64,000 bases of DNA from Endobugula sp965214375 (GTDB lineage: Bacteria > Pseudomonadota > Gammaproteobacteria > Pseudomonadales > Cellvibrionaceae). Below, one piece after another: positions 45,325 through 54,972 of this stretch (within the stretch, counting starts at the first letter, position 1; each line of letters opens with the position of its first letter). The notes below the pieces were generated by a model that searched no databases, was not told where the DNA came from, and saw only the letters and a program-made list of their open reading frames with translations. The stretch lies in contig OZ243947.1 in NCBI GenBank assembly GCA_965214375.1, positions 2,732,827 through 2,796,826 on the forward strand, written 5' to 3'. Both the position numbers and the translations under genes were made by a program.

Positions 45325-46421
45325 CTAATCGCTAAAGATGATTTCTATATCATGTTCTTCATGCCAGTGGAGTAGATCAGATATTCTTTGCTTTAGTATT
45401 TCAACCGCTTTTTCTATCTCTACTTTTTCCGCGGAGCTTATAATGGTTTTTTCGGTTTCAGATAGGCACTGATGTTGTAATAAACGTTCCAGCTTTTGAT
45501 TGGCTGCTTGTAGTTCTGGTGTTCCACAATAAGCACTTCCACCATAGAGTTTATGGTTTAATTGGTATAGCTTTTTCCATGCTTGTGATTCGTAAAGTGC
45601 GGTAACTTTTTCTTCTTCTTCCTGTAGCATGTTGATGAGTAATGCCAGCATATCTTTAGCGAGTTTTTTGTTATGATTACTGCGCTCAAGAGACATTTTT
45701 ATATCAACAACTTTTCGAATCTTGTGCGTATTGCTGTTTAGGAGTTGATGAGCTTTGTTGGGTATCGGGGTTCTTTTTAAGTCTTCTTGTCCCCATTGTT
45801 TCCACTGTGTCACGATAGATTTTAACTGGTCTACATTAATAGGCTTGCTGAGATAAGCATCAAATCCATGTGACAGAGTGTGCACTTTCATGGTGTCAGT
45901 ATTGTGTGCACTGGTAGCAATAATCGGCGTGCGTTGCGTTTTTTCTGTGGAAGATTCAAAGTTGCGTATTTTTTTGTGGCATCAATGCCATTCATGCCAT
46001 CCATTTCTATATCCATGAGTATGATATCGGGCTGATGCTCTAAAAATGCAGTAAATGCTTCATCACCATTATTTGCTTTAGTGATTACTACGCTTTCACC
46101 TTGCAAGTGTTGTTCAATAATTAACAGATTTGCAGGGTTGTCATCAACCGTCAGTAGTGTAATGTGATCGCCTTTTTTGTGTGGGGCCTTTTCTGTTTTT
46201 ATCCGGTTAGGGCGTGCTTTATATTGTTGGTAAATAGTATAAATGAGTAGAAATAGTAAATTAAATATGCTGGTAATTGCGACAATTTGCCAGAAAAAAC
46301 GATTCAGGTCTTCACTATCATTGAATATTGTTGATGCAAAATAGTATGTGAGCATGCTAAAGCACAGGCTGCTGAAGACAAATATCAGGAATGCGAAGAA
46401 GTGTCTTTTGAATGGGATCAT
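45325..46421 (-). pseudogene. Membrane-anchored receiver-HPt protein at the gacS locus, frameshifted
   Basis: The frame from 46421 encodes two membrane helices (about 10-75) and a receiver domain (LLTVDDNPANLLIIEQHL, DIILMDIEMDGMNGIDATKK). In a run of seven A (45969-45975) one base is missing; an eighth restores KKIRNFESSTEKTQRTPIIA and leads into the rest of the receiver (GFDAYLSKP) and an HPt domain (LYQLNHKLYGGSAYCGTPEL) with its phospho-His. These are the last two domains of GacS/BarA; the sensor and kinase domains are missing. In Pseudomonas gacS lies near cysM and relA, which supports descent from gacS. The start at 45891 could give a separate HPt fragment. A sequencing error in the homopolymer is possible. 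Confidence 0.75.
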
Positions 46422-46526
46422 GAGGCAGTCCTGATGCTGGTGCTTTAGTGTTCGTTTAAGGTGCCAGTTTAATAGAAAGCGAAACGAGGGTAAAATGCCA
46501 GCCTTACCTTTTCTGGAGCAGTGGTT

Positions 46527-47426
46527 ATGACAACGAATGGCGAATTTCCTACGATAGAATCTTACGTTGGTAATACACCATTAGTCCGTTTGCAGCGTTT
46601 GCCAGGTAATACCAGTAATGTGGTGCTTGCCAAGCTGGAAGGGAATAACCCTGCAGGATCAGTCAAAGATCGCCCTGCGATGTCAATGATCACTCGGGCG
46701 GAACAACGGGGAGAAATTCAGCCCGGTGATACGCTCATCGAAGCGACCAGTGGTAATACCGGTATTGCCTTGGCAATGGCGGCAGCGATCAAGGGTTACA
46801 CTATGATCTTGATTATGCCGGACAATGCGACAACAGAACGTAAGCTTGCAATGACGGCTTATGGAGCTCAATTGATATTAGTTAGTGCCGAAGAAAGTAT
46901 GGAGGGAGCTCGTGATCTTGCCAAACAAATGGAGGCTGAAGGTAAAGGTAAAGTGTTAGATCAATTTGGTAATCACGATAACCCGATGGCACATATTCAT
47001 GGTACCGGGCCGGAAATATGGCAGCAAACCAACGGTAAAGTGACTCATTTTGTGAGCTCTATGGGAACCACCGGCACTATTATGGGCACTTCTGCCTATT
47101 TGAAACAAAAAAATCCTGATATTCAGATTATTGGTCTGCAACCTGATGAGGGTGCGAGTATTCCCGGGATTCGCCGTTGGCCACTAGAATATCTTCCTTC
47201 CATATTTGATGCTGCACGCGTTGATCAGGTGGTCAATATGGCACAACAGCGTGCTGAAGAAACCATGCGTGCATTGGCGCAACAAGAGGGCATCTTCGCG
47301 GGTGTTTCATCCGGAGGGTCAATTGCCGCCGCTCTCGATTTGAATCAGCAGCTAGAGACTGCGATCATTGTGGCCATTATTTGTGACCGTGGTGATCGCT
47401 ACTTATCATCGGGCGTTTTTAGTTAA
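46527..47426 (+). CDS. cysM: Cysteine synthase B
   Basis: From the ATG at 46527 the product is 299 residues. PLP enzyme signatures are GNTPLVRLQRLPG, the lysine in NPAGSVKDRPAMSM (Lys47), the phosphate-binding EATSGNTGIALAMAAAIKG and VSSMGTTGTIMGTSAYL. CysM makes cysteine from O-acetylserine with sulfide or thiosulfate. RRWPLEYLPSIFD is the CysM rather than CysK version. In related genomes rlmD and relA follow; here rlmD is missing. Confidence 0.95.
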   Translation: MTTNGEFPTIESYVGNTPLVRLQRLPGNTSNVVLAKLEGNNPAGSVKDRPAMSMITRAEQRGEIQPGDTLIEATSGNTGIALAMAAAIKGYTMILIMPDNATTERKLAMTAYGAQLILVSAEESMEGARDLAKQMEAEGKGKVLDQFGNHDNPMAHIHGTGPEIWQQTNGKVTHFVSSMGTTGTIMGTSAYLKQKNPDIQIIGLQPDEGASIPGIRRWPLEYLPSIFDAARVDQVVNMAQQRAEETMRALAQQEGIFAGVSSGGSIAAALDLNQQLETAIIVAIICDRGDRYLSSGVFS

Positions 47427-47670
47427 CGCTTATATATTCATCCTGAAATAATGAGCAAAATAACTTGGGAACTTATGGTCAAGTGTGTGGTCTACGTCCC
47501 TTGAGGTTTTTCAATATTTGGCTGAAATGCTGGTATTTTGGCTAATGAAAGCTATAGTTTATCGCGTCTGGAAGTGGGAGCCGGTGTGTTCGGTCAGCGT
47601 AATTGAAATGCTTAGTATGGTGTTTGTTAACACTATTTCACACGGTGCTATTGTGGGTCAGTAGGTTATT
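47427..47670. other. Gap between cysM and relA, possible rlmD scar
   Basis: The 244 bases hold no open gene. In pseudomonads rlmD (23S rRNA m5U1939 methyltransferase) sits here. A short plus-strand text VGAGVFGQRN recalls the F-x-Q-x-N motif of that family and a later MVFVNTISHGA recalls its MFPHTAHVE end, in order but in decayed frames. This is suggestive only. Confidence 0.25.
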
Positions 47671-49908
47671 ATGGTTAAAGTCAGAGAAGATTATCCCTTA
47701 ACGGATACCGGTGAAGTTGATATCTCTCGATGGGCACAACGTATTGCGACCACCGCGGGCAATAATGAATTTGCCCAACAACAGCTGATATCTTCTGCAG
47801 AGCTGTCTCAGCAGTCAGATAATGCTACGTTTGATGGCGACAATGGTTGGTCAGAGTATTCAAGTAGTTTTCTGACGGGGCTGGAAATGGCCGCTATTCT
47901 TGCCGAATTGCAGCTAGATCAAGAAGCACTGGTGGCTGCTATCGTTTATCGTGGTGTGCGCGAAAACAAAATTCCTCTCAAAGATATTACCCAACGCTAT
48001 GGCGATGAAGTGAGTAAGCTGATTGAAGGTGTGCTCGGTATGGCGGCAATTTCCCACCTGCGTAATGACTCGGAAGATCAGGTGTTGGGTCAGCAATCGG
48101 CAGAACAAACAGAAAATGTACGCAAGATGCTGGTGGCTATGGTTGATGATGTGCGTGTTGCTCTGATTAAGTTGGCTGAGAGAACCTGTGCCATTCGTGC
48201 GGTAAAAGATTCTAGTGATGAGCGTAAGCGTAAAGTGGCGCGTGAAGTTTTTGATATCTACGCTCCTTTGGCGCATCGTCTGGGTATCGGGCACATCAAG
48301 TGGGAACTTGAGGATTTGGGATTCCGTTATCTTAAGTCGGACGAGTATAAATCCATTGCCAAGCTTTTGGACGAGAAGCGTCTGGATCGTCAGGAATATA
48401 TTGACGATATTGTTTCCATTATCGAAACTCAGGTGCAAAAAAATAATATCGATGCGGAGGTATACGGTCGTGCCAAGCATATTTACAGTATTTGGCGCAA
48501 AATGCAGAGGAAGAATATTCGGTTCTCTGAAGTGTATGATATTCGTGCGGTCCGAATTTTGGTGCCTAACACCAAAGATTGTTACGAAGTATTGGGGATC
48601 GTGCATACCTTGTGGCGTAATATTCCCAATGAATTTGATGATTATATTGCTGCTCCTAAAGAGAATGGTTATCGCTCATTACATACCGCAGTGACGGGTC
48701 CTAATAGTCGAGTGATTGAAATACAGATTCGTACTCATGCGATGCATGAAGAAGCTGAATATGGCGTGTGCTCTCATTGGCGTTATAAAGGTACCGATAG
48801 TGATTCAGCCAAAGATAGCTATGAACAAAAAATTGAATGGTTACGTCAGGTGCTTGATTGGCATGAAGAGCTTGGTGTTGATACATTATCGGATGATTTA
48901 AAAGCCAGTGTTGAGCAAGATCGTGTATATTTGTTTACACCAGATGGCCATGTCATTGATTTGCCGCATGGTGCGACACCACTGGATTTTGCCTATCGTG
49001 TTCATACAGAAGTTGGGCATCGTTGTCGTGGTGCAAAAGTGAATGGGCGTATTGTTCCACTTAACTATTTGTTAAAAACGGGCGATCAAGTTGAGGTATT
49101 AACGGGTAAGCAGTCAGTGCCTAGTCGCGACTGGTTGATGGAAAGCCTTGGTTATCTTAATACCAGTCGTGCTCGTGCCAAAGTCGGAAATTGGTTTGGT
49201 CAGCAGGCTCGAGATCATAATATTGCTGAAGGTCGCGCGGTACTGGATAAAGAAATCAAGCGGCTTGCTATTAATGACCTTGATTTTGAGGCTCTGTTAC
49301 GTGAACTCAAACAAAAGGAACTGGACGACCTTTATGCTAGTGTTGGTTCGGGCGATATTACCGTTGAGCAAGTCTTAAGAGCTGCACAACAACTGATTGA
49401 GCCAGAGGTACCCGAACAGGAAGAAATAGATTTTTCTAATAAAAAGGCAGCCACTGCCAATAATGATGTTTACATTGATGGCGTAGGTAGTTTGCTGACA
49501 AGTATTGCCAACTGTTGTAACCCTCTACCGGGTGATGAGATTACCGGGTATATTACTATGGGTCGGGGTGTCTCTATCCATCGAAAAGATTGCCGTAATA
49601 TTTTACAGCTTGCCACCGATGAGCCTGAGCGTATTATTCAGGTAAAATGGGGTGATGCGCCGCAACAGACGTATACGGTCGATATTATCCTAGAAGCGTA
49701 TGACCGTCAGGGATTGTTGCGTGATGTGACGACCTTATTGGATAATGCGCGTATTAATGTGACGGCATTGCAGACATTATCGGATAAAGGACAGCATACG
49801 GTATCCATGATTATTACGATTGATATTCGTGATTACACGCATTTAAGTCATATCCTTGGCCGTTTAAATCAGCTACCAAATATTGCCTCGGCTCGCAGAA
49901 AAAACTAA
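47671..49908 (+). CDS. relA: (p)ppGpp synthetase RelA
   Basis: The 745-residue protein has a degenerate HD domain (no HDxxED; reads AAIVYRGVRENKIPLKDI), the synthetase domain (VYDIRAVRILVPNTKDCYEV, APKENGYRSLHTAVTG), a TGS domain (VYLFTPDGHVIDLPHGATPL), a CC domain (ANCCNPLPGDEITGYITMGR) and a C-terminal ACT domain. It makes the alarmone when ribosomes carry uncharged tRNA. It is intact, with mazG 14 bases downstream as in other gammaproteobacteria. Confidence 0.96.
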   Translation: MVKVREDYPLTDTGEVDISRWAQRIATTAGNNEFAQQQLISSAELSQQSDNATFDGDNGWSEYSSSFLTGLEMAAILAELQLDQEALVAAIVYRGVRENKIPLKDITQRYGDEVSKLIEGVLGMAAISHLRNDSEDQVLGQQSAEQTENVRKMLVAMVDDVRVALIKLAERTCAIRAVKDSSDERKRKVAREVFDIYAPLAHRLGIGHIKWELEDLGFRYLKSDEYKSIAKLLDEKRLDRQEYIDDIVSIIETQVQKNNIDAEVYGRAKHIYSIWRKMQRKNIRFSEVYDIRAVRILVPNTKDCYEVLGIVHTLWRNIPNEFDDYIAAPKENGYRSLHTAVTGPNSRVIEIQIRTHAMHEEAEYGVCSHWRYKGTDSDSAKDSYEQKIEWLRQVLDWHEELGVDTLSDDLKASVEQDRVYLFTPDGHVIDLPHGATPLDFAYRVHTEVGHRCRGAKVNGRIVPLNYLLKTGDQVEVLTGKQSVPSRDWLMESLGYLNTSRARAKVGNWFGQQARDHNIAEGRAVLDKEIKRLAINDLDFEALLRELKQKELDDLYASVGSGDITVEQVLRAAQQLIEPEVPEQEEIDFSNKKAATANNDVYIDGVGSLLTSIANCCNPLPGDEITGYITMGRGVSIHRKDCRNILQLATDEPERIIQVKWGDAPQQTYTVDIILEAYDRQGLLRDVTTLLDNARINVTALQTLSDKGQHTVSMIITIDIRDYTHLSHILGRLNQLPNIASARRKN

Positions 49909-49922
49909 TACACCGCTCTCTT

Positions 49923-50771
49923 ATGCCTGATTATAGTATCGAAGATCTTCTTACCCTGATGGAGCGATTGCGTGAACCTGTATACGGCTGCCCTTGGGAT
50001 CAAGTGCAAACTTATCAAACTATCGCACCGTCGACGTTAGAGGAGGCCTATGAAGTGGTGGATGCCATTGAAAAAGAAGACTATCAGCAGCTTAAGGAAG
50101 AGCTTGGCGACTTTCTCTTTCAGGTAATTTTTTACAGCCAGTTGGGTAGAGAAGAGAAAAAGTTTACCTTTAATGAGATTGTTTCTGATGTGGTCCATAA
50201 GCTCATTCGCCGGCACCCGCATGTGTTTCCTCAAGGTACGCTAGACAGCCGTATAACGCCAGATGTTGCGCCAGAAGAACGTGCTGCTAGTGATGCCAGT
50301 ATTAAGGTATCTTGGGAAGCCATTAAAAAACGCGAGCGTGTGAGTAAGGGCTATGACAGCATTCTTGATGATATTCCGCTTAATTTTCCGGCCTTGGTTC
50401 GAGCCATAAAATTACAAAAACGTGCGGCATTATCAGGCTTTGATTGGCAGCACATTAATGGTGTTTACGATAAAATTCAGGAAGAAATTGATGAATTGAA
50501 ACAGGCGCAAGAGGCCGCCGATAAGCAGGCAATAGAGGAAGAGTTGGGGGACTTGTTATTTACCGTTGTCAATTTATCCCGGCATGTAAACGTTGATGCC
50601 GAAACGGCGCTCAGGCGCGCCAGCCATAAATTTGAGCAGCTTTTTCGCAGTGTTGAAAGCCATGCAGCAGCAGAGAAGGTTGATTTGGCAAGTCTGGATG
50701 AGAGTGAACTAGACGTTCTCTGGCAAATGGCAAAAAATAGTCTAAAGTCGATAAATAAATTATCTGATTAA
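49923..50771 (+). CDS. mazG: Nucleoside triphosphate pyrophosphohydrolase MazG
   Basis: The 282-residue protein has two MazG domains. The first has YGCPWDQVQTYQTIAPSTLE, then LEEAYEVVDAIEKEDYQQLK and EELGDFLFQVIFYSQ; the second has EIDELKQAQEAADKQAIEEE and EELGDLLFTVVNLSRH. The ExxE-x-ExxD metal clusters are intact. It hydrolyses NTPs to NMP and pyrophosphate and can lower (p)ppGpp precursors, matching its place after relA. Confidence 0.95.
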   Translation: MPDYSIEDLLTLMERLREPVYGCPWDQVQTYQTIAPSTLEEAYEVVDAIEKEDYQQLKEELGDFLFQVIFYSQLGREEKKFTFNEIVSDVVHKLIRRHPHVFPQGTLDSRITPDVAPEERAASDASIKVSWEAIKKRERVSKGYDSILDDIPLNFPALVRAIKLQKRAALSGFDWQHINGVYDKIQEEIDELKQAQEAADKQAIEEELGDLLFTVVNLSRHVNVDAETALRRASHKFEQLFRSVESHAAAEKVDLASLDESELDVLWQMAKNSLKSINKLSD

Positions 50772-50835
50772 TGCTAGAATGTGTTCTAAGATAACATATT
50801 CAACTACTTATTATAAAAGATAGGAGCGCTTCTCA

Positions 50836-51489
50836 GTGCGAGTAATATTATTAGGTGCCCCAGGTGCCGGCAAAGGTACACAAGCGAAATTTATTACCGA
50901 AGCATTTGGTATTACTCAGATATCTACAGGTGACATGCTGCGTGCGGCTGTTGGTGCGGGTACTGAGCTGGGTTTAAAGGTGAAAGATGTGATGGCTTCC
51001 GGTGGTTTGGTTGCGGACGATATTATTATTGCACTGATTAAAGAGCGAATTAAGCAGCCCGATTGTTCTCAGGGCTTTTTGTTTGATGGTTTTCCGCGAA
51101 CCATTCCTCAGGCAGAAGCATTGAAAGATGCTGGTGTCGCTATTGATCATGTTGTTGAAATTCATGTTGATGATGAAGAAATTGTTGCACGCTTAAGTGG
51201 TCGTCGAGTGCATCTTGACTCCGGTCGTGTTTACCATATTGAGCATAATCCTCCGGTAAAGGAAGGGGTTGATGATGTGACGGGTGAGTCATTGATTCAG
51301 CGTGAAGATGACCAAGAAGAAACCGTACGTAAACGCCTTGATGTTTATCATCAACAAACAGAACCCTTGGTAAATTTTTATCAATCTCTTGAAGAACAAG
51401 CTAACGCACCTGCACCAGCGTATGTAAAAGTAAATGGTGTTGGCTCTGTTGAACAAATAAAAACACAGTTGTTTTCATCTTTGAAATAA
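50836..51489 (+). CDS. adk: Adenylate kinase
   Basis: The 217 residues start at a GTG (AGGAGCG upstream) with the P-loop MRVILLGAPGAGKGTQAKF, then ISTGDMLRAAV, the signature FLFDGFPRTIPQA and the lid domain (GRRVHLDSGRVYHIEHNPP), which lacks zinc cysteines as in most Gram-negatives. It interconverts 2 ADP with ATP plus AMP. Intact and essential. Confidence 0.97.
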   Translation: MRVILLGAPGAGKGTQAKFITEAFGITQISTGDMLRAAVGAGTELGLKVKDVMASGGLVADDIIIALIKERIKQPDCSQGFLFDGFPRTIPQAEALKDAGVAIDHVVEIHVDDEEIVARLSGRRVHLDSGRVYHIEHNPPVKEGVDDVTGESLIQREDDQEETVRKRLDVYHQQTEPLVNFYQSLEEQANAPAPAYVKVNGVGSVEQIKTQLFSSLK

Positions 51490-51656
51490 GATTTTTTAAT
51501 AAAAAAGTCCATTAAAAAGTATTTTTTACGGTTAAATCACAAAAAAATGCTTTTTTTTTGTATTTTTTTCGTGCAAAACAGGGCAATTTAAAATAGTATT
51601 CAGCTCGTCAATATGTTGTTTTCTTAATTTTAATAATAATACCGAGGAGAGAAATC

Positions 51657-52391
51657 ATGGCCCCTGCTAAAAAAGCCACTCGAAAGCGCCCCGCTGCAAA
51701 GAAAAAATCTGCAGCTAAGAAAAAACCTGCTGCTAAAAAAGTAGTCGCGCCTGCTGTAGTAAAAGCAGAGTCAACACTAAAAAAACTGTTAGCGGATATT
51801 AAAAAACAAGAATCTGAACTTGCTAAGGCTCGTAAGCAAGCTGCCGCTGCTCGTAAAAAAGCCGCAAAAGCCAAGACTGCTGCGGCTAAGCGTGTAGCAG
51901 TTTCTGCTGGTAATGCTGTTAAAAAAGCATCAGCTAAGGCAGCTCAATTGAAAGATAAGAGAAAGTCCGCTGCATTGGCATTGTTTAAAGCTAAAGCGAT
52001 GGCTGCAGTGAAACAGGTAGAAGATGCCGCCAAAGCAGCGGTTGCAGCAACCAGCGCTTCTATCGATGCTAAAACAGATAAGGATTTAGATAAAGCAACC
52101 AAAGCCTATGTTGCCAAATGGAAGAAAAAGCGTGCGGCGGCCAATGCTAAGAAAGTAAAAGCAGCGGCTAAAAAAGCAGCGGCTAAAGTGAAAGCAGCAG
52201 AGAAAAAGGCAAAAACAAAAATTGCAGCTGCTGAGAAAAAGGCAACGGCCAAGCCTAAAAAGAGAAAAGCCAAGAAAAAAACAGCGGCTAAAAAAACGGC
52301 TTCAGCAGCAAAGCCAGCTGCTAAGAAAAAACCAGCTGCTAAGAAAAAGCCAGCAGCAAAGAGAAATCAGCCAAAAAGAAATAATAATTGA
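51657..52391 (+). CDS. Histone H1-like / AlgP-like protein
   Basis: The 244-residue protein is made mostly of Lys and Ala: an N-terminal KKxxA block, a central coiled-coil-like part (LKKLLADIKKQESELAKARK) and a tail of KPAAKK repeats. It resembles AlgP (AlgR3) of Pseudomonas, an H1-like DNA-binding protein linked to alginate control. It likely binds DNA or RNA without sequence preference. The 167 bases before it are very AT-rich (T9 and T7 runs). Repeat number in the tail probably varies between strains. Confidence 0.75.
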   Translation: MAPAKKATRKRPAAKKKSAAKKKPAAKKVVAPAVVKAESTLKKLLADIKKQESELAKARKQAAAARKKAAKAKTAAAKRVAVSAGNAVKKASAKAAQLKDKRKSAALALFKAKAMAAVKQVEDAAKAAVAATSASIDAKTDKDLDKATKAYVAKWKKKRAAANAKKVKAAAKKAAAKVKAAEKKAKTKIAAAEKKATAKPKKRKAKKKTAAKKTASAAKPAAKKKPAAKKKPAAKRNQPKRNNN

Positions 52392-52400
52392 GTGAATTAC

Positions 52401-52419
52401 AAGCCCCTACATGGGGCTT
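52401..52419 (+). terminator. Intrinsic terminator of the AlgP-like gene
   Basis: AAGCCCC and GGGGCTT pair across a five-base loop, nine bases after the stop, and are followed by ACTTTTAT. The stem ends only about 20 bases before the next start. Confidence 0.65.
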
Positions 52420-52438
52420 ACTTTTATAGGGGGTTACA

Positions 52439-52819
52439 ATGTTAAATCAAGTCGAAAATAATGATGTGGTTCTACTTATAGGTCGTGTTTTGCTGGGTCT
52501 TATTTACGCTATCGCTGTTGTTGGTTTGGTGCAAGGTAACGTGCCTGTAGATTTTTCTGCAAATGGCGCTAAAATTATTGCGTTACCCGCAATTGTGGTC
52601 TGGGTGGGTTATATTGTTAAAGTTGTTGCCGGTATCTGTGTAGTGGTTGGATTTCAGACGCGTTTGGCTGCATTAGCGTTAGCCGTGTTTACCCTGATTA
52701 ATGCATTTAATTACCATGATTTTGGCGGTATTGTATTCATGAAAGAAATGAGTATGTTGGGCGGTTTATTAATTTTGGCCGCTACTGGTCCAGGTAAATT
52801 TAGCGTAGATAATAGATAA
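52439..52819 (+). CDS. DoxX-family membrane protein
   Basis: The 126-residue protein has four membrane helices with the DoxX pattern: LLIGRVLLGLIYAIAVVGLV, VVAGICVVVGFQTRLAALAL and FMKEMSMLGGLLILAATGPG. DoxX proteins are small quinone- or thiol-linked inner-membrane proteins of mostly unknown role. A good AGGGGG site precedes the ATG. It appears to be a single gene. Confidence 0.85.
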   Translation: MLNQVENNDVVLLIGRVLLGLIYAIAVVGLVQGNVPVDFSANGAKIIALPAIVVWVGYIVKVVAGICVVVGFQTRLAALALAVFTLINAFNYHDFGGIVFMKEMSMLGGLLILAATGPGKFSVDNR

Positions 52820-52926
52820 TCTCTTGTTGGCATAACCCGCTCACGTATTGTGGTTTAATCAATAGTGAAGCGGGTTGCCCACATTTTTGATAAAATGATT
52901 GCTTTTACAGATAATAAAAGCGATCA

Positions 52927-53661
52927 ATGTCTTCTCAACCCCTTTCCTCTTTACTCCCTTCTTTATTGGCTATAGATACCTCAGCCGATGCCTGCTCGGT
53001 TGCTCTGCTCACCCCGGCGATATCGCAACAGCGTGTCCTTGTGGCTCCGCGTGAGCATACACAGCGTTTGTTGCCAATGGTTCAATCCCTGCTTGCGGAT
53101 TATAAAACGAGTATTTCTGCGTTGGATGCAATTGCTGTTGGTATTGGCCCAGGATCATTTACGGGCTTGCGTATTGGGTTGAGTGTAGCCCAAGGTCTGG
53201 CTTATGGCGCTGATTTACCATTAGTTCCTGTTTCTACGCTACAAGCTATGGCACAAACGGCATTTCGTAAACACGTAGTGCAAGATTTTAATACAGTACT
53301 GTCTGTGATTGATGCCCGTATGAATGAAGTTTATTGGTCTGCATATCAGCTGAATCAAGAGTCACAGCAAATGGAGTCTATATCTAAAGAATATATAGAC
53401 TCTCCGAATGAGCTGGTTGAGCACGATATGTTTAGGAATGTTCAGCATCTTGTGGGTGTTGGTTCTGGTTGGCATTACCCGTCGTTACAGAAACAGTCTA
53501 TTGTCGTAGAACAGGCTGTTTACCCTGAGGCGATTGATATTGCTTTTTTGGCTCAACACTTGTATCTCCAAGAAAAAACAGTTCAGCCGCAGGAAACTGC
53601 CCCGGTTTATTTGCGTGAAGAAGTTAGTTGGAAAAAACGCCAGCGTATCCGCAAAACCTAA
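52927..53661 (+). CDS. tsaB: tRNA t6A37 synthesis protein TsaB
   Basis: The 244-residue protein is an inactive ASKHA-fold partner of TsaD needed for t6A at tRNA position 37. It has LLAIDTSADACSVALLTP, then VGIGPGSFTGLRIGLSVAQG and VIDARMNEVYWSAY. The start (ATG, GATCA before) gives eleven residues ahead of the first strand. Intact; faces the BASS-type gene. Confidence 0.93.
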   Translation: MSSQPLSSLLPSLLAIDTSADACSVALLTPAISQQRVLVAPREHTQRLLPMVQSLLADYKTSISALDAIAVGIGPGSFTGLRIGLSVAQGLAYGADLPLVPVSTLQAMAQTAFRKHVVQDFNTVLSVIDARMNEVYWSAYQLNQESQQMESISKEYIDSPNELVEHDMFRNVQHLVGVGSGWHYPSLQKQSIVVEQAVYPEAIDIAFLAQHLYLQEKTVQPQETAPVYLREEVSWKKRQRIRKT

Positions 53662-53669
53662 AGTCTTCG

Positions 53670-54638
53670 TTACGGTGAAGACTGGGAGCGTAACAAACGC
53701 TGGTAAATAGGAGTTTGTAGTGCAGGCAGCAGGTACATTGGAATTTGCCCTACAGAGAAGAATAACAATAAATCGATACTGGCTTGATCAACCAGTAGTA
53801 AGTACACCAATCCCAAATTACAGTTACCGCACATCATGGCAATGGCTAAAGAGGTTTTTCGGGGTAATTTCCAGAAAATGGCAGCACTAATGATTTGTGT
53901 AAATATAACGAAGCCAGTGCTAAATAATAGTGTAATGAGAACATAGACCGGGCGTTCTAAAATAATGGCGGTCACGCCATCCATAATGCCAACAATAAAG
54001 CAGGAAATAAATATTACGGCGATACCATCGAGTGTATGAGAGTATTTCTTAAGTCGTTTTTCACCGATTGTTTTTTTTGTTACTAGAGCAATTATAAAGG
54101 CGGTAAAAATAAAGGCTGCAAGAAACAGGCTTAATTCTATTGCCGATTTTTCAATAATGATACCGGACAGTTCCAAGGTGATTGGTGGAAGCGTAAGCGG
54201 GACAATTAACATGGTTTCTACTGTTGCAACCACGACAATTGCAGCATCAAGCTTCATAAAGATCGCAATGGCTATACATGCAGTCAGTGGTGGCGCAGCG
54301 GCAGTAATAACTGCCGCTGTGCTGAGTGCTGAATTGATAGGAATAATCAGTAAAAATAGCCATATAACGATAGGGCAGGCGACCAACATCCAAAGAATCA
54401 ACCATACCATGAGTTTCCAGCGTTTGAGGTGGTAATAGGCTTCTTTCCAGTCTACTTTTGCTAAACCAATCATTAATGGCACGATAAGTGATACGCTTAG
54501 AAATGAATTGAGAGAATTGGCAGCTGCTGGAAACAGTAAACCGATGACTAAACCAGCGGGTAAGGATTTGGAGGCGTGTAGCCCTATCCAATCGAGGAAG
54601 CGTACTAACATATACAGTCCTGCATGTTTTTGTACCAT
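53670..54638 (-). CDS. BASS-superfamily (bile acid:Na+ symporter-like) transporter
   Basis: The 322-residue protein has about ten membrane helices. Typical of the superfamily are SVSLIVPLMIGLAKVDWKE, the Pro-containing discontinuous helix ITAAAPPLTACIAIAIFMKL and the late SLAIAMMCGNCNLGLVYLLL. Family members carry organic acids with sodium. The substrate is unknown, but it stands near a sodium pump and a TRAP system. Convergent with tsaB. Confidence 0.7.
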   Translation of the reverse strand: MVQKHAGLYMLVRFLDWIGLHASKSLPAGLVIGLLFPAAANSLNSFLSVSLIVPLMIGLAKVDWKEAYYHLKRWKLMVWLILWMLVACPIVIWLFLLIIPINSALSTAAVITAAAPPLTACIAIAIFMKLDAAIVVVATVETMLIVPLTLPPITLELSGIIIEKSAIELSLFLAAFIFTAFIIALVTKKTIGEKRLKKYSHTLDGIAVIFISCFIVGIMDGVTAIILERPVYVLITLLFSTGFVIFTQIISAAIFWKLPRKTSLAIAMMCGNCNLGLVYLLLVDQASIDLLLFFSVGQIPMYLLPALQTPIYQRLLRSQSSP

Positions 54639-54869
54639 TTTTAACGATTTTATCGTGTAATCTCAGGGCTTGTCTAACAGTAATCGCTAATACTCTTGCT
54701 ATTTAAATGATGAGTTATGTTTTTTAGGTCAGACTGTAGTAATTGGCGATAATTTATTGACAAAAAGCCGATAAATCAATTCAATAGGCCATTGTAATTC
54801 TTAAGTCAAAGCCAACCTTGTTGAATTAAACGGAAAAACCCTCAAGTCGACTCACTATAATAGCGAAGG

Positions 54870-54878
54870 TGCTATAAT
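54870..54878 (+). promoter_or_regulatory. Extended -10 promoter of the sodium-pump operon
   Basis: TGCTATAAT is a perfect extended -10 element. An in-frame ATG at 54877 overlaps it and so cannot be the translation start; that places the start of the next gene at 54973, with a leader near 90 bases. A second TATAAT lies at 54856-54861. No good -35 is seen. The rest of 54639-54972 shows nothing else clear. Confidence 0.55.
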
Positions 54879-54972
54879 GGTGGCCTTTGGTCTACCTAAA
54901 AGGGATTTGCTGGCTTCTTCTATCAGTTACACCGATAGTCGTAATACATTAACATCATTAGATGGTACAAAT

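Noticed and set aside
47914..48606. 230-codon minus-strand frame within relA
   Set aside because: It is antisense to conserved relA codons; its composition (rich in His, Asn, Ile) is typical of a shadow frame.
54877..54972. ATG at 54877 as the start of the OadG fusion
   Set aside because: This ATG lies inside an extended -10 element, so it would not be in the mRNA; the OadG text begins at 54973.
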